Shown one piece after another: positions 1 to 10,190 of a DNA stretch of 64,000 bases. This DNA is from Rhodococcus sp. 14-2483-1-2. Lineage in GTDB: Bacteria; Actinomycetota; Actinomycetes; Mycobacteriales; Mycobacteriaceae. The stretch's first letter is position 1. Every line of letters begins with the position of its first letter. The stretch is taken from the NCBI RefSeq assembly GCF_002259405.1, contig NZ_NPFW01000013.1, positions 418,704 to 482,703 on the forward strand. Direction: 5' to 3'. Below the pieces are notes generated by a model. It was given only the letters and a program-made list of their open reading frames with translations. It did no database searches and was not told where the DNA came from. The position numbers were made by a program, and so were the translations under genes.

Positions 1-94
1 GGCCTGGAACGCCGCCTTCCTCGCCTCGCACGACCTCACCGAGGCGATCACCTCGGTGTTCGAGAAGCGACCGGCGCAGTTCACCGGTAACTGA
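1..94 (+). CDS. Enoyl-CoA hydratase/isomerase family protein, C-terminal end (partial)
   Basis: Only the last 30 residues are present, read from base 2 to a TGA at 92-94. The tail (HDLTEAITSVFEKRP, then FTGN) has the pattern usual at the C-terminus of crotonase-fold acyl-CoA enzymes, an amphipathic helix followed by EKR-P-x-F-x-G. The catalytic part lies outside the window, so the substrate cannot be judged. The next gene starts one base after the stop, so the two are probably co-transcribed. The family call rests on the tail motif alone. Confidence 0.55.
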   Translation, partial: AWNAAFLASHDLTEAITSVFEKRPAQFTGN

Positions 95-95
95 C

Positions 96-560
96 GTGGT
101 CGAGTTCGCCGAGGAACTGGGCACACAGCTGGTTCGGCTGCAACGCCTGCGTGAGCGCAACATCGCTGCGATCTCGTCCTCGGGAGGTGTGGACGGCGCA
201 GCGTACGTATGCTTGTTCAGGCTCCTGCGCGACGGACCGATGCGGTCCAGTGAACTCGCCGCGATGGTGAATTCCGATCCGTCGACGGTGAGCAGGCAGG
301 TGGCTCAGCTGGTCGAACGGGGGCACGTCGAGCGGCTGCCCGACGAACGTGACGGTCGAGCATTCGTGCTCGCAGTGACGGAGTCGGGTCGGGAAGCGGC
401 GGCGGCGATCCAGCATCGACGAACCGACAATCTCGGACGGGTCATCGAGGGGTGGACACGGGAGGACAGAGAATCGCTGGTCGCGTTGCTCGATCGCTTC
501 TTGACCGATTACGAAACGATCAGGCCGGACCTGCCCGAGCGGCGCGCCGGTAACGTCTGA
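96..560 (+). CDS. MarR-family transcriptional regulator
   Basis: A 154-residue protein with the size and helix pattern of MarR dimeric winged-helix repressors. Residues 45-95 hold the DNA-binding domain: the recognition helix is around DPSTVSRQVAQLVERG (61-76) and the wing around RLPDERDGRAF (80-90), where the D-x-R-D-G-R signature is typical of the family. N- and C-terminal helices would form the dimer interface. The GTG start at 96 lies one base after the stop of the crotonase gene, so it probably regulates or is coupled to that acyl-CoA gene set. The ligand is unknown. Confidence 0.85.
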   Translation: MVEFAEELGTQLVRLQRLRERNIAAISSSGGVDGAAYVCLFRLLRDGPMRSSELAAMVNSDPSTVSRQVAQLVERGHVERLPDERDGRAFVLAVTESGREAAAAIQHRRTDNLGRVIEGWTREDRESLVALLDRFLTDYETIRPDLPERRAGNV

Positions 561-661
561 TGCGCAAATGAACGATCGCGCTACCTGACACGCTCGTCGA
601 CCGGCCGCCGCACAGGTCCGCATGCTCGCCCGAACAGTCAGAACGGACGGAGGGGAACGCG

Positions 662-1738
662 GTGCCATTCGATCGCGATCGACCGCCGCACAGACGGGTG
701 AACGGGCCTCGACCAGGCTCGGTGCGGCTCGAACGATTCGTCGCCTTGGGAATCGCCGCCCTGGTTCCGTCGTTCGGTCTGATCGGGGTCATTGCGATGT
801 TCTCCGCCGACGGACCCGAAGGCAATGCGGCCAAAATCGCCTGCACACTGGTGCTGATCTCGACCGTTCCGGTGGGGGCGTGGTGGTTTCTTCGCTCGGC
901 GGACGTGTCGCACATGCCCGGATGGTTCGTGGTGTACGCCGACGTGGGCGTCGCGGCGATGCTGCTCACCTTCGCAGGCCGAGACCTCGCACTGAATGTG
1001 GCGGCACTGTTCGCGGTGATCGGCATCTACATCGTCTACTTCTCCCGGCGCCGAGTACTCGAATTCCACATGCTGTTCGTCAACGCAGTGGTCGTGGCGC
1101 TGGCAGCACTGGCATTCGCCGAGGACACACACGACCTGGCTTCGACCGTCGCCAGAACTCTTGCCACGCTGTTGGTGGTCAACTCGGTGCTCGCGTTCCG
1201 GGCAGTGATCCAGCGTCAGCTCGATCTCGCCAACACGGACTCGCTGACCGGACTGCTCAACAGACGCGGCCTGGAATTGCGGCTGCAACGCATGATGAAC
1301 TCGCTGGACGAGGAACGCTCGGTCGCGCTCATGGTGGTCGATCTCGATCAGTTCAAACGAGTCAACGACACCTACGGCCATGCAGCGGGTGACCGAGTTC
1401 TGCGCCGTACGGCCCGCAGGCTCAACGCGGTCACGGGCGGACGGCCGTGTGTGGCACGTACCGGCGGTGAGGAGTTCACGATCGCGCTACCGGTCGACGA
1501 TGCCGCCGCGCACAGGATCGCCCACGAGATTCTCGAGTCCATTCACGACCCAGCCGACGACGTACCGGTGACGGTCAGTGTCGGTGTGGCCCTGCTGGAC
1601 GGCGGCCGATGGTTCGCCGCCGCCGAGTCCGGTGACGGTGCCGACCTGGTCCACAACGTGCTGCTCGACGCCGACACGGCCATGTACGAGTCCAAGCACG
1701 CGGGCGGAAACAGAGCAACGGTGTACGCCGGCGAATGA
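662..1738 (+). CDS. Membrane-anchored diguanylate cyclase (GGDEF)
   Basis: 358 residues. About six hydrophobic segments (roughly 27-47, 59-77, 88-106, 112-127, 134-152, 164-180) form an N-terminal membrane sensor of no recognised family. A GGDEF domain follows from residue 191: D-x-LTGLLNRR at 193-202, a metal/substrate segment VVDLDQFKRVNDTYGH at 225-240, and an intact GGEEF active site at 268-272. Making c-di-GMP from two GTP is therefore expected. I see no RxxD inhibitory site just before GGEEF. The GTG start at 662 is preceded by a good GGAGGGG ribosome site. No EAL domain is fused; a separate GGDEF-EAL protein lies at 26963-29245. Confidence 0.88.
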   Translation: MPFDRDRPPHRRVNGPRPGSVRLERFVALGIAALVPSFGLIGVIAMFSADGPEGNAAKIACTLVLISTVPVGAWWFLRSADVSHMPGWFVVYADVGVAAMLLTFAGRDLALNVAALFAVIGIYIVYFSRRRVLEFHMLFVNAVVVALAALAFAEDTHDLASTVARTLATLLVVNSVLAFRAVIQRQLDLANTDSLTGLLNRRGLELRLQRMMNSLDEERSVALMVVDLDQFKRVNDTYGHAAGDRVLRRTARRLNAVTGGRPCVARTGGEEFTIALPVDDAAAHRIAHEILESIHDPADDVPVTVSVGVALLDGGRWFAAAESGDGADLVHNVLLDADTAMYESKHAGGNRATVYAGE

Positions 1739-1787
1739 CTCGCGGGCGTACACCGTTCGACGTTCGGGGAAGAACGTGTGCCGTGCG

Positions 1788-2237
1788 TCAGCGCAAAGCG
1801 CTCTTGGGGTCGTTCCACAACTGATCGGTGAAGTCCTCCAACGCCACGAGCACGATGGTGTCCTCGGTGCGGCGCAGGATCGACTTGCTGGCGCGCACCT
1901 GCACGATATCGCCGGTCTTGTCGGTCATCCGCCACAGAGAATCCGCGCGGGTGGCCACCGTCGTGAGGAACATGTCCGCGACGTTGACGCCCTCCGGTGC
2001 CCGGTCGGGGAAGATGTCGTGCAGGTGGAAGTCCTCCCGCTCGCTGCGGTCGAGACCGAACAGATCGTCGAAGGCCTCGTTCGCGAACACGATGGCACCG
2101 GTGGGATCGACCGCGAGGATCGGCACCGGGATCCGGTCGAGGACGACCGTCACCGGCAGATCGGGAAACTGCGTCGGATCCGAGATCGGTCGCGAATCGA
2201 GATTGCGCCGATCACCGTTGGAAGTGCTGTCGGTCAT
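1788..2237 (-). CDS. PAS-domain protein, stand-alone
   Basis: 149 residues containing one PAS domain and no output domain. The segment ILAVDPTGAIVFANEAFDDLFG is the classic PAS opening, and the C-terminal strand IVLVALEDFTDQ closes the fold. The ATG at 2237 is preferred over a TTG four codons upstream because GGGGAG lies just upstream of it. It probably senses a ligand or redox state and acts through a partner. The convergent diguanylate cyclase gene ends 50 bp away, but any link to c-di-GMP is only inference. Confidence 0.75.
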   Translation of the reverse strand: MTDSTSNGDRRNLDSRPISDPTQFPDLPVTVVLDRIPVPILAVDPTGAIVFANEAFDDLFGLDRSEREDFHLHDIFPDRAPEGVNVADMFLTTVATRADSLWRMTDKTGDIVQVRASKSILRRTEDTIVLVALEDFTDQLWNDPKSALR

Positions 2238-2298
2238 ACGTCTCCCCAAACTATGTTTCGTCGGCGCACGGCCGAGACGAGGTGTGGTGCCGAAACGA

Positions 2299-2790
2299 TC
2301 AGTGACCCGGATTGTCCGTCAAGCGCTTGAACGACGCAGCGATTTCGGCCTCGGCCTCGGCGCGGCCAACCCAGTCTGCCCCGGTGACGTGCTTGTTGGG
2401 TTCGAGATCCTTGTAATGGACGAAGAAATGCTTGATCGCGTCGAGCTCGAACGTCGAGACGTCGCTCAGATCCTGGATGTGATCCCAACGGGTGTCGCCT
2501 GCCGGGACGCACAGAACCTTGTCGTCGCCGCCTGCCTCGTCGACCATCTTGAACATCGCCACGGGGCGGGCCTCGACGATGACACCGGGGAAGACCGACT
2601 CCGGCAGCAGCACCAGTGCGTCGAGGGGATCGCCGTCCTCGCCGAGCGTGTTCTCGATGAAGCCGTAATCGGCTGGATACGCCATCGCGGTGTAGAGGTA
2701 GCGGTCGAGGCGAACACGTCCGGTGACGTGGTCTACCTCGTACTTGTTGCGCTGCCCCTTGGGGATCTCGATGGTGACGTCGAACGGCAC
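2299..2790 (-). CDS. ppa: Inorganic pyrophosphatase, family I
   Basis: 163 residues, the usual length for bacterial family I soluble pyrophosphatase, which hydrolyses PPi to two phosphates with Mg2+ and drives biosynthetic reactions in the cytoplasm. The signature [11 protein letters not shown] contains the metal-binding aspartates, and [11 protein letters not shown] is the conserved upstream block. It starts at ATG 2790 and is divergent from dacB across about 140 bp, as in mycobacteria (Rv3628/Rv3627c). Confidence 0.97.
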   Translation of the reverse strand: MPFDVTIEIPKGQRNKYEVDHVTGRVRLDRYLYTAMAYPADYGFIENTLGEDGDPLDALVLLPESVFPGVIVEARPVAMFKMVDEAGGDDKVLCVPAGDTRWDHIQDLSDVSTFELDAIKHFFVHYKDLEPNKHVTGADWVGRAEAEAEIAASFKRLTDNPGH

Positions 2791-2932
2791 GTGCAGTCCT
2801 CACTGTCTTCGTCGAGCCGAAACGGCCCGAGTCGTTGCGAATGTGTCGATGGTGGCGGCGCAAGGCTACCGGACCCGAGGATACTGTTGACTGAACGATC
2901 GTGGGTACGACCACGGCAGATACGGAGGAACA

Positions 2933-4336
2933 GTGGCGGGGCTGACACGGCGGTTTCTCGGCCCCACAGCGGGTCGACGGCGCAGGAAGAAGCGCATGAT
3001 CCTGACGCTGTGTGCCGTGTTCGTGGTGATCCTCGCCGTGACGACCGCAGCGCTGGTGCTGCCGTCGGTGTCCGACGGTGCCGAGACCGCGATCGAGCCG
3101 CCACCCGACACGGTGCTGCCCGACCCGGCGATCACCCCGTTCCCGGAATCGGCACCGATGCCGAACGCGGCAGGTCTGGCAGCTGCACTCGCCCAGGTGG
3201 TCGACGATCCCGCCCTCGGCACGTTCACCGGAACCGTCGCCGACGCGCAGACCGGCCAGGTGCTCTGGTCCCAGAACCCCGACACTCCGATGACGCCTGC
3301 CTCGACCACGAAGGTGCTCACCGCGGCGGCTGCGATGCTCGCGCTCCCGGCGGATCACCGCGTCACCACCCGCGTGGTCCAGGGAAGCGGCGAGGGCAAC
3401 ATCGTGCTGATCGCGGGCGGCGACCCGACACTCACCGCGCTGCCGGTCGGAACCGACGGGTTCTATCCCGGCGCGGCGCGCATCGACGACCTGGTCGAGC
3501 AGATTCGGCGCAGCGGAACGGTGGTGCGCAGCATCGCCGTCGACACCTCGATCTATTCCGGTGACACGATGGCGCAGGGCTGGTTTCCCGCCGACATCGC
3601 AGCTGGTTCGATCACGCCGATCGAACCGATCATGCTCGACGGCGGAAGATCGGACCCACTCGTCGACGAATCGCCGCGCAGCACCACCCCGGCACTGGAC
3701 GCGGGCCGGGCGCTGGCCGCGGGGCTGGGCGTCGACCCGGCCGTGGTGACCACCGGCAAGGCGACCGACGGGGCCGATCAGATTGCATCCGTCGAATCCG
3801 CTCCGCTGCGAAACCGCTTGCAGCAAATGATCTATCGGTCCGACAACGTCCTCGCCGAGGCCGTCGGACGCGAACTCTCGCTGGAGATGAACACGGCCGC
3901 AAGCTTTTCCGGTGCAGTGGCAGCGATCGGACAGACCCTCTATTCCGCAGGCTTCGACATGGCCGGACTCCTGCTCGAGGACGCCAGCGGGCTGTCGGTC
4001 GACGGCAAGATTCCGGCCAGGCTGCTCGATCAGGTGTTGACCTCGGCCGCCGGAACCGAGCAGCCGGCGCTGCGTCCGATGCTCGACTACCTTCCCGTCG
4101 CCGGTGCCACCGGAACCCTGACGGATCGGTACGCCTCGGGGAATCGGACCGGAGCGGGCTGGGTTCGCGCCAAGACCGGGACCCTTTCTGCCGCAAGCGC
4201 TTTGGCGGGATATGTCGTCGACGTCGACGGCCGGATCCTGACCTTCGCTCTGATGTCCAACGACCGGCCACCCGACGTCAGTCGCCCCGCCCTCGATGCC
4301 GTCGCATCGACCCTGAGATTGTGTGGTTGCCAGTGA
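2933..4336 (+). CDS. dacB: D-alanyl-D-alanine carboxypeptidase/endopeptidase, PBP4 (S13) type
   Basis: 467 residues. A positively charged N-terminus (RRRRKKR) and a membrane anchor at about 21-44 place the enzyme outside the membrane. The three penicillin-binding motifs are present: SxxK at 124-127 (PASTTKVLT), SxN in YRSDNVLAE, and KTG in RAKTGTLSAASALAG. It trims or cuts peptidoglycan stem peptides. The GTG start at 2933 has a GGAGG site just upstream. Its stop overlaps the GTG of the next gene, so it heads a four-gene operon. Equivalent to Rv3627c by sequence type and position. Confidence 0.93.
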   Translation: MAGLTRRFLGPTAGRRRRKKRMILTLCAVFVVILAVTTAALVLPSVSDGAETAIEPPPDTVLPDPAITPFPESAPMPNAAGLAAALAQVVDDPALGTFTGTVADAQTGQVLWSQNPDTPMTPASTTKVLTAAAAMLALPADHRVTTRVVQGSGEGNIVLIAGGDPTLTALPVGTDGFYPGAARIDDLVEQIRRSGTVVRSIAVDTSIYSGDTMAQGWFPADIAAGSITPIEPIMLDGGRSDPLVDESPRSTTPALDAGRALAAGLGVDPAVVTTGKATDGADQIASVESAPLRNRLQQMIYRSDNVLAEAVGRELSLEMNTAASFSGAVAAIGQTLYSAGFDMAGLLLEDASGLSVDGKIPARLLDQVLTSAAGTEQPALRPMLDYLPVAGATGTLTDRYASGNRTGAGWVRAKTGTLSAASALAGYVVDVDGRILTFALMSNDRPPDVSRPALDAVASTLRLCGCQ

Positions 4337-5418
4337 ACACGGACGCAGCAGCGAAGACCGACGACAGCGAAGCCACCTCCGGTTTCGCCGGTGCCGTCGA
4401 CTGGTCCGTGGCAGCCAAGGCCGGAGCCAAGCTGGCCCGCCCGGGTCCGGCCACCTCGCGCTACACCGCCGCTGCAGCCGTGGAAGAGCTTGCCGCCGCA
4501 TCCATTCGGGCCGAGGGGCCGGTGCGCGAGACCACCGGCCTGGCCGACGGACTCCCCGTGCCCGACGCCCAGGTGGTCGACCGTGCCGGCTGGATCGCCG
4601 CGGCCGCGGCGTCGATGAAGCACCTGACCGGAGACGACGACGGTACGCCGCCGTCCGGGCTGCTCGGCGGAAAGCCGGCCGGACTGCAGGCCGGAGCGAT
4701 GCTGGCCTTCCTGTCCAGCGCCATTCTCGGACAGTACGACCCGTTCACCGGCGAGAACGGAACCCTGCTCCTCGTCGCGCCCAACGTGATTGCCGTCGAG
4801 CGTGCACTTCGTGTGTCGCCCAGCGACTTCCGCCTGTGGGTGTGCCTGCACGAGGTGACCCATCGAGTGCAGTTCTCCTCCGCTCCGTGGCTCGGCGGCT
4901 ACATGCGCGAGAACGTGGGGGTCCTCTCCGACGGCACCGACGAGCCGCTCTCCGATGTCGCCAACCGGCTCACCGGCGCGCTGAAGGCCCGAAAGAATCC
5001 GAGCGGGTCGTCCAAGTCCGAGGACGCAGGCATCGTCGGACTGCTGCGCGCCACCCAGCCGCAGCCTCAACGCGACGCCATCGACCGACTCCTGGTGCTC
5101 GGCACACTGCTCGAGGGCCACGCCGACCACGTGATGGACGCCGTCGGACCGGCCGTCGTGCCGACCGTGACGCAGATTCGCGGTGCGTTCGATCAGCGCA
5201 GGCAACGCAAGGTGAATCCACTTCAACGCGTCATCCGGGCACTGCTCGGCATGGACGCGAAGATGGCGCAGTACGTGCGCGGCAAGGCATTCGTCGATCA
5301 CGTCGTCGCCACGGTGGGGATGGAACGCTTCAACACCGTGTGGACCGGGCCCGACACCCTGCCGTTGCTGTCGGAGATCGAGGACCCCGACGCCTGGATC
5401 GCCCGAGTTCTGGGCTAG
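4333..5418 (+). CDS. Zincin-like putative metalloprotease (DUF2342 family)
   Basis: 361 residues from GTG 4333, which overlaps the dacB stop (GTGA). A GTG four codons upstream is also possible but lies inside dacB. The centre carries an HExxH zinc motif (LHEVTHRVQF) within a mostly helical protein, typical of the actinobacterial DUF2342 / zincin_2 family (Rv3626c-like). No signal peptide is visible, so it is probably cytoplasmic. Peptidase activity is suggested by HExxH, but no substrate is known to me. Its conserved place between dacB and tilS is the main functional context. Confidence 0.8.
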   Translation: MNTDAAAKTDDSEATSGFAGAVDWSVAAKAGAKLARPGPATSRYTAAAAVEELAAASIRAEGPVRETTGLADGLPVPDAQVVDRAGWIAAAAASMKHLTGDDDGTPPSGLLGGKPAGLQAGAMLAFLSSAILGQYDPFTGENGTLLLVAPNVIAVERALRVSPSDFRLWVCLHEVTHRVQFSSAPWLGGYMRENVGVLSDGTDEPLSDVANRLTGALKARKNPSGSSKSEDAGIVGLLRATQPQPQRDAIDRLLVLGTLLEGHADHVMDAVGPAVVPTVTQIRGAFDQRRQRKVNPLQRVIRALLGMDAKMAQYVRGKAFVDHVVATVGMERFNTVWTGPDTLPLLSEIEDPDAWIARVLG

Positions 5419-5433
5419 TGCTCCTGCCTGAGG

Positions 5434-5455
5434 GAGTGGAGCCTGCGGAACGACC
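5434..5455 (+). repeat. Short interspersed repeat B, copy 1
   Basis: The unit AGTGGAGCCTGCGGAACGAC lies in the 41-bp gap between the zincin gene and tilS. The same unit is in the 3' end of panC (16584-16609) and, inverted and in tandem, at 24994-25059. Read in the tilS frame it would encode VEPAERP directly before the chosen tilS start. Confidence 0.75.
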
Positions 5456-5459
5456 ACGA

Positions 5460-6410
5460 ATGCCTGAAGGGCCTGCTCTGCTGGAGATCAGGCACGCGGT
5501 TCGGGGTTGGTTGTCGGTGCATCCTGGGCCGGTGGTCGTCGCATTGTCCGGTGGAGCGGATTCGTTGGCCCTGACCGCAGCGACCGTGGCCGAGGCTCCG
5601 AACGTGCGGGCGTTGATCGTCGATCACGGTCTGCAGGCCGGCTCTGCCGAGGTGGCCTCGATCGCGGCGGCGCGTGCCCTCGAGTTCGGCGTCGATGACG
5701 CACGTGTTCTGACGGTGCAGGTGACCGGTTCGGGAGGGATGGAAGCGGCCGCCCGCAGAGCCAGGTACGACGCGTTGAACCGGGCCCGCGGCGACGCGTC
5801 GGTGCTGGTGGCGCACACCCTCGACGACCAGGCCGAGACGGTGCTGCTCGGGTTGGGGCGCGGATCGGGACCGCGGTCGATCGCGGGCATGGCGGCATTC
5901 GATGCGCCCTGGGGTCGGCCGCTGCTCGGGGTTCGACGCAGCGTGACCCGAGCTGCCTGCGTCGAGTTGGGGGTCGAGCCGTTCGAGGATCCGCACAACA
6001 CCGACACCGATTTCACTCGGGTGCGGTTGCGTCACGAGGTGCTGCCCTTGCTCGAGGACGTGCTCGGCGGTGGTGTCGCCGCGGCGCTCGCGCGGACGGC
6101 CGAGCAGTTGCGCGAGGACGGCCGGGTGCTCGACGCGATGGCCGAATCGGTCGTGGACACCGATTCACCGGACCTCGCGGTCGCGGCGCTCGACCCGCTC
6201 GATCCCGCAGTTCGCCGGCGAGTGCTGCGCCGATGGTTGCTCGGCAGGGGTGTGACGTCCCTGACCGACCGGCAGATCCGGGCCGTCGATGCCCTCGTCG
6301 GACGGTGGACCGGCCAGGGCGGGGTTGCGCTGCCAGGCGGAACGCCCGACGCCAGGTTGGTGTGCTCGCGTCGACATGGCAGGCTGAGCGTCGGCCTGGA
6401 GAACGAATGA
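5460..6410 (+). CDS. tilS: tRNA(Ile)-lysidine synthase
   Basis: 316 residues. An N-type ATP-pyrophosphatase domain carries the PP-loop SGGADS at 30-35, followed by the conserved [19 protein letters not shown] block. The enzyme attaches lysine to C34 of the AUA-decoding tRNA-Ile. ATG 5460 is chosen because the protein then begins just before the domain. A GTG at 5436 inside repeat B is an in-frame alternative and would add eight residues. The gene overlaps hpt by four bases (ATGA). Equivalent to Rv3625c (mesJ). Confidence 0.93.
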   Translation: MPEGPALLEIRHAVRGWLSVHPGPVVVALSGGADSLALTAATVAEAPNVRALIVDHGLQAGSAEVASIAAARALEFGVDDARVLTVQVTGSGGMEAAARRARYDALNRARGDASVLVAHTLDDQAETVLLGLGRGSGPRSIAGMAAFDAPWGRPLLGVRRSVTRAACVELGVEPFEDPHNTDTDFTRVRLRHEVLPLLEDVLGGGVAAALARTAEQLREDGRVLDAMAESVVDTDSPDLAVAALDPLDPAVRRRVLRRWLLGRGVTSLTDRQIRAVDALVGRWTGQGGVALPGGTPDARLVCSRRHGRLSVGLENE

Positions 6411-6973
6411 AGGGAAACCCCGTGTACGAGGGCGACATCGAATCGGTTCTCATTTCCGAGGAACAGATCAAAGCACGCACTGCGGAACTCGCAGAAGAGA
6501 TCGCCCAGCGGTATCCCGAAGGCTCGCCGGAAGGTGACCTGCTCCTGGTCGGCGTCCTCAAGGGCGCGATCATGTTCATGACCGACTTCGCGCGCGCATT
6601 GCCCATCCCGGCGCAGCTCGAGTTCATGGCGGTCAGCTCCTACGGTTCGTCCACCTCGTCGTCGGGCGTCGTCCGGATTCTCAAGGACCTCGACCGCGAC
6701 ATCACCGGACGCCACGTGCTGATCGTCGAGGACATCATCGACTCCGGACTGACCCTGAGCTGGCTCAAGCGCAACCTCGCGACGCGCTCGCCTGCCTCGT
6801 TGTCGGTGGTGACGTTGTTGCGCAAGCCCGACGCCATCAAGGTCGACGTGGAGGTCGCGAACGTGGGCTTCGACATCCCCAACGAATTCGTCGTCGGCTA
6901 CGGCCTCGACTACAACGAGCGCTACCGGGATCTGCCGTACATCGGCTTGCTCGATCCCAAGGTCTACAGCTGA
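6407..6973 (+). CDS. hpt: Hypoxanthine-guanine phosphoribosyltransferase
   Basis: 188 residues from ATG 6407, or 183 from GTG 6422, which has the better ribosome site (AAGGGA). It salvages hypoxanthine and guanine with PRPP. The PRPP loop [11 protein letters not shown] is intact, [12 protein letters not shown] is the N-terminal active-site segment, and the C-terminal [14 protein letters not shown] is typical of bacterial enzymes. It is translationally coupled to tilS and ends the dacB operon; a palindromic repeat lies 27 bp after the stop. Confidence 0.95.
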   Translation: MKGNPVYEGDIESVLISEEQIKARTAELAEEIAQRYPEGSPEGDLLLVGVLKGAIMFMTDFARALPIPAQLEFMAVSSYGSSTSSSGVVRILKDLDRDITGRHVLIVEDIIDSGLTLSWLKRNLATRSPASLSVVTLLRKPDAIKVDVEVANVGFDIPNEFVVGYGLDYNERYRDLPYIGLLDPKVYS

Positions 6974-7000
6974 GTCCGTTCCTTCGGTCCGCCCCGTTCG

Positions 7001-7050
7001 CGTGAATGGACCATTGCCGCGCCGAGACGTATGCAATGGTCCATCGATGC
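7001..7050. repeat. Dispersed palindromic repeat A, copy 1
   Basis: Inverted repeat between hpt and ftsH. The left arm CGTGAATGGACCATTGC (7001-7017) pairs with GCAATGGTCCATCGATGC (7033-7050) around a GC-rich loop containing GAGACGTAT. It is the only single copy; the other three sites have paired copies. Bases 7051-7262 hold no gene that I can see, only the ftsH leader. Confidence 0.85.
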
Positions 7051-7262
7051 GGATAGGGTGCCCAAGAGGTGGGGAACTGCCGGGGGAGTGCAGTCGTTGG
7101 AGGGGTAGAAGCGTCGACGCAAACAGGTGCGTGGACGCACAGCGCCAGGTATGAGCGAGTCAGATGTCCGAGTCTCGCGCTAGCCTGGAGTATCCGGCGG
7201 GCAGGGAGCAGCCAGCGCGCGGGAGCGGACTGAAAGGACACGGCCGACTCGGCTGAAGCTGT

Positions 7263-10175
7263 ATGAATCGGAAGACAGTAATACGAAATCTTGCCATCGT
7301 TTTCGGCATTCTGTTGGTGATCTATGCCTTCAGTTACTTCGGTAACGACACGCGGGACTGGAAGACGGTCGACACCTCGGTGGCGATCGCCCAGCTCGAC
7401 GACCGCAACGTCGAGTCCGCGCAGATCGACGACCGCGAACAACAGATTCGGCTGACGCTCAAAGAGGCCAACGAGGCCTCGGGCAACGAAACTCAGATCA
7501 TTGCGAAGTACCCGGACTCGGCGTCCGAGCAGATCTTCGACAAGGTGGACTCGCAGGGTCTGACGAGCTACAACACCACCGTCACCCAGGAGAGCTGGTT
7601 CAGCTCGTTCCTGCTGCTGATCCTGCCGATGGTGCTGATCCTCGGCGTGATCATCTTCGTGATGAGCCGCATGCAGGGTGGCGGACGCGGTGGCGTCATG
7701 GGCTTCGGTAAGTCCAAGGCCAAGCAGCTGACGAAGGACATGCCCAAGACCACCTTCGCCGATGTCGCAGGCGCAGACGAGGCAGTCGAAGAGCTCTACG
7801 AGATCAAGGACTTCCTGCAGAACCCGGCGCGCTACCAGGCGCTCGGTGCCAAGATTCCGCGCGGCGTGCTGCTGTACGGCCCTCCCGGAACCGGCAAGAC
7901 GCTGCTCGCGCGCGCCGTCGCAGGCGAGGCAGGCGTGCCGTTCTTCACCATCTCCGGCTCGGACTTCGTCGAGATGTTCGTCGGTGTCGGCGCGTCCCGA
8001 GTGCGCGACCTGTTCGAGCAGGCCAAGCAGAACAGCCCCTGCATCATCTTCGTCGACGAGATCGACGCCGTCGGTCGCCAGCGCGGCGCAGGCATGGGCG
8101 GCGGTCACGACGAGCGCGAACAGACGCTCAACCAGCTCCTCGTCGAGATGGACGGCTTCGGGGAACGCACCGGCGTGATCCTCATCGCCGCGACCAATCG
8201 CCCCGACATCCTCGACCCCGCGCTGTTGCGTCCCGGCCGCTTCGATCGGCAGATCCCGGTCGGTGCCCCCGACCTGGCAGGCCGTCGGGCGATCCTCAAG
8301 GTGCACTCGGCAGGCAAGCCCGTCGCCCAGGACGCCGACCTCGAAGGTCTCGCCAAGCGAACCGTCGGAATGTCCGGTGCCGACCTGGCCAACGTCATCA
8401 ACGAGGCCGCACTGCTCACCGCTCGCGAGAACGGCACCGTCATCACCGAGGCGTCCCTCGAGGAGTCGGTGGACCGTGTCGTCGGTGGCCCGCGCCGCAA
8501 GAGCCGCATCATCAGTGAGCACGAGCGCAAGATCACCGCGTACCACGAGGGTGGCCACACTCTCGCGGCATGGGCGATGCCCGACATCGAGCCCGTCTAC
8601 AAGGTCACCATCCTCGCTCGCGGTCGCACCGGCGGCCACGCGATGACCGTGCCCGAGGACGACAAGGGCCTGATGACGCGGTCGGAGATGATCGCTCGCC
8701 TCGTGATGGCCATGGGTGGACGCGCGGCCGAGGAACTCGTCTTCCACGAGCCGACCACCGGTGCGTCCTCCGACATCGACCAGGCCACCAAGATCGCTCG
8801 CGCGATGGTCACCGAGTACGGCATGAGCAGCAAGCTCGGCGCGGTTCGGTACGGGCAGGAACAGGGCGACCCGTTCCTCGGCCGTTCGATGGGCCAGCAG
8901 TCCGACTTCTCGCACGAGGTCGCCCGTGAGATCGACGAGGAGGTGCGCAAGCTCATCGAGGCTGCGCACACCGAGGCGTGGGCCATCCTCAACGAGTACC
9001 GCGACCTGCTCGACACCCTTGCCTCCGAGCTGCTCGAACGCGAGACGCTCACCCGCAAGGACCTCGAGAAGATCTTCCACAGCGTCACCAAGCGGCCGCG
9101 CATCACCCTGTTCAACGACTTCGGTGATCGCAAGCCCTCGGACAAGCCGCCGGTCAAGACGCCCCGCGAACTCGCCGCCGAGCGCGGCGAGCCGTGGCCT
9201 CCGGTGCCGCCGGCCCCGAAGCAGCTTCCGCCGCAACAGTTTCCGCAGCCCAGCTACGCCGGTTCGCCGCAGCTGAGCAAGGGTGGCTACCCGAACGGGA
9301 GCAACGGATACAACGGTGCCCCCACCAACGGCGCGCCCACCAACGGCGCGCCCACCAATGGCGCTCCGTCGAACGGTGGCCCGGTCAACGGATCGCCGGG
9401 CACCGGGGACGTCAATGCGCCGAACAACGGTGACGGTCGACGCAGCGCCCCCACCACCGGCGGTTTCAACGGCGGTGGCTACAACGGCGGGCCGAACGGA
9501 GGTTACGGCGGCCCGGCCATCGGAGGTGCTCCCAACGGGGGCGGGTACTCCGAGGGCTACCGCAGGCAGGAACCTCGCCCGAGCGGCCCCGGCCAGGGCT
9601 CGCGTCCCGATTACGGTGCCCCGGCAGGATGGTCGGCTCCGGGATGGCCTCCGCGTGACCAGTCCTCGGTTCCCCGTTACCAGGGACCGACCACGCCGCC
9701 GGCTGCGAATCAACCGAATCGCGAGCAGCCGGAATCGGATCGACCGGATCAGAGCCGGTACGAGCCTCCGCAGGGACAGCCGCCGACGTACCGACAGCAC
9801 CCCACCTATCAGCAGCCGCAGGCATATCAGCCGCCGACCTCTGCGCCGTCGAACCAACCGCCGTCGAACCAACCGCCGGAATATCAGTCGCCGCAGTATC
9901 AGCCGGATCCGTTCCGGCCGGACGCTCGGGACCAGGGTCGTACCTCTCGGCACGAGCCGCCGTACGGCCAGAACCGGGACGATGCTGCACCGGCCGAGGC
10001 GCCGCCTCCCACCTGGGAGGTTCCGACTCCATCGCAGAGCTACCCGCTGCCCGGAGACGATCGTCCCTCGAACAGCGCGCCCGAGGACTCGCGTCGAGAC
10101 GAGCGAGCCGAGGACGACGGTGACGAAGGTCCACGCACGCAACGCTGGGAAGGACCGGGCGGCTCGTACCGCTAG
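7263..10175 (+). CDS. ftsH: ATP-dependent zinc metalloprotease FtsH with a long low-complexity tail
   Basis: 970 residues. Two membrane helices (about 8-25 and 113-134) flank an extracytoplasmic loop. The AAA domain follows, with Walker A GPPGTGKT (206-213) and Walker B IIFVDEID (261-268), then the peptidase with zinc motif HEGGH (428-432). It degrades membrane and soluble proteins as a hexamer. The conserved core ends near residue 620. The remaining 330 residues are disordered and rich in Pro, Gly, Asn, Gln and Tyr, including four near-identical [13 protein letters not shown] units and later SNQPP repeats. As I recall, mycobacterial FtsH is about 760 residues, so the tail is unusually long. 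ATG 7263 has only a weak ribosome site. Confidence 0.96.
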   Translation: MNRKTVIRNLAIVFGILLVIYAFSYFGNDTRDWKTVDTSVAIAQLDDRNVESAQIDDREQQIRLTLKEANEASGNETQIIAKYPDSASEQIFDKVDSQGLTSYNTTVTQESWFSSFLLLILPMVLILGVIIFVMSRMQGGGRGGVMGFGKSKAKQLTKDMPKTTFADVAGADEAVEELYEIKDFLQNPARYQALGAKIPRGVLLYGPPGTGKTLLARAVAGEAGVPFFTISGSDFVEMFVGVGASRVRDLFEQAKQNSPCIIFVDEIDAVGRQRGAGMGGGHDEREQTLNQLLVEMDGFGERTGVILIAATNRPDILDPALLRPGRFDRQIPVGAPDLAGRRAILKVHSAGKPVAQDADLEGLAKRTVGMSGADLANVINEAALLTARENGTVITEASLEESVDRVVGGPRRKSRIISEHERKITAYHEGGHTLAAWAMPDIEPVYKVTILARGRTGGHAMTVPEDDKGLMTRSEMIARLVMAMGGRAAEELVFHEPTTGASSDIDQATKIARAMVTEYGMSSKLGAVRYGQEQGDPFLGRSMGQQSDFSHEVAREIDEEVRKLIEAAHTEAWAILNEYRDLLDTLASELLERETLTRKDLEKIFHSVTKRPRITLFNDFGDRKPSDKPPVKTPRELAAERGEPWPPVPPAPKQLPPQQFPQPSYAGSPQLSKGGYPNGSNGYNGAPTNGAPTNGAPTNGAPSNGGPVNGSPGTGDVNAPNNGDGRRSAPTTGGFNGGGYNGGPNGGYGGPAIGGAPNGGGYSEGYRRQEPRPSGPGQGSRPDYGAPAGWSAPGWPPRDQSSVPRYQGPTTPPAANQPNREQPESDRPDQSRYEPPQGQPPTYRQHPTYQQPQAYQPPTSAPSNQPPSNQPPEYQSPQYQPDPFRPDARDQGRTSRHEPPYGQNRDDAAPAEAPPPTWEVPTPSQSYPLPGDDRPSNSAPEDSRRDERAEDDGDEGPRTQRWEGPGGSYR

Positions 10176-10190
10176 GTCGGTCATTAGGCT

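Noticed and set aside
4323..5459. Upstream extension of the tilS frame through the zincin gene
   Set aside because: The extra 379 residues are Arg-rich out-of-frame translation of the zincin gene. TilS family sequence starts only after 5460.
9310..9370. Tandem repeat in ftsH as a separate element
   Set aside because: It is in frame and encodes the NGAPT units of the FtsH tail, so it is part of the gene.
6837..10184. 1115-codon open frame on the minus strand opposite ftsH
   Set aside because: It is a shadow of ftsH: composition is Arg/Leu/Val-rich with no domain, and FtsH motifs on the plus strand are unambiguous. Similar long antisense frames opposite dacB-ppa, clpC, lysS and the zincin-tilS genes were rejected for the same reason.
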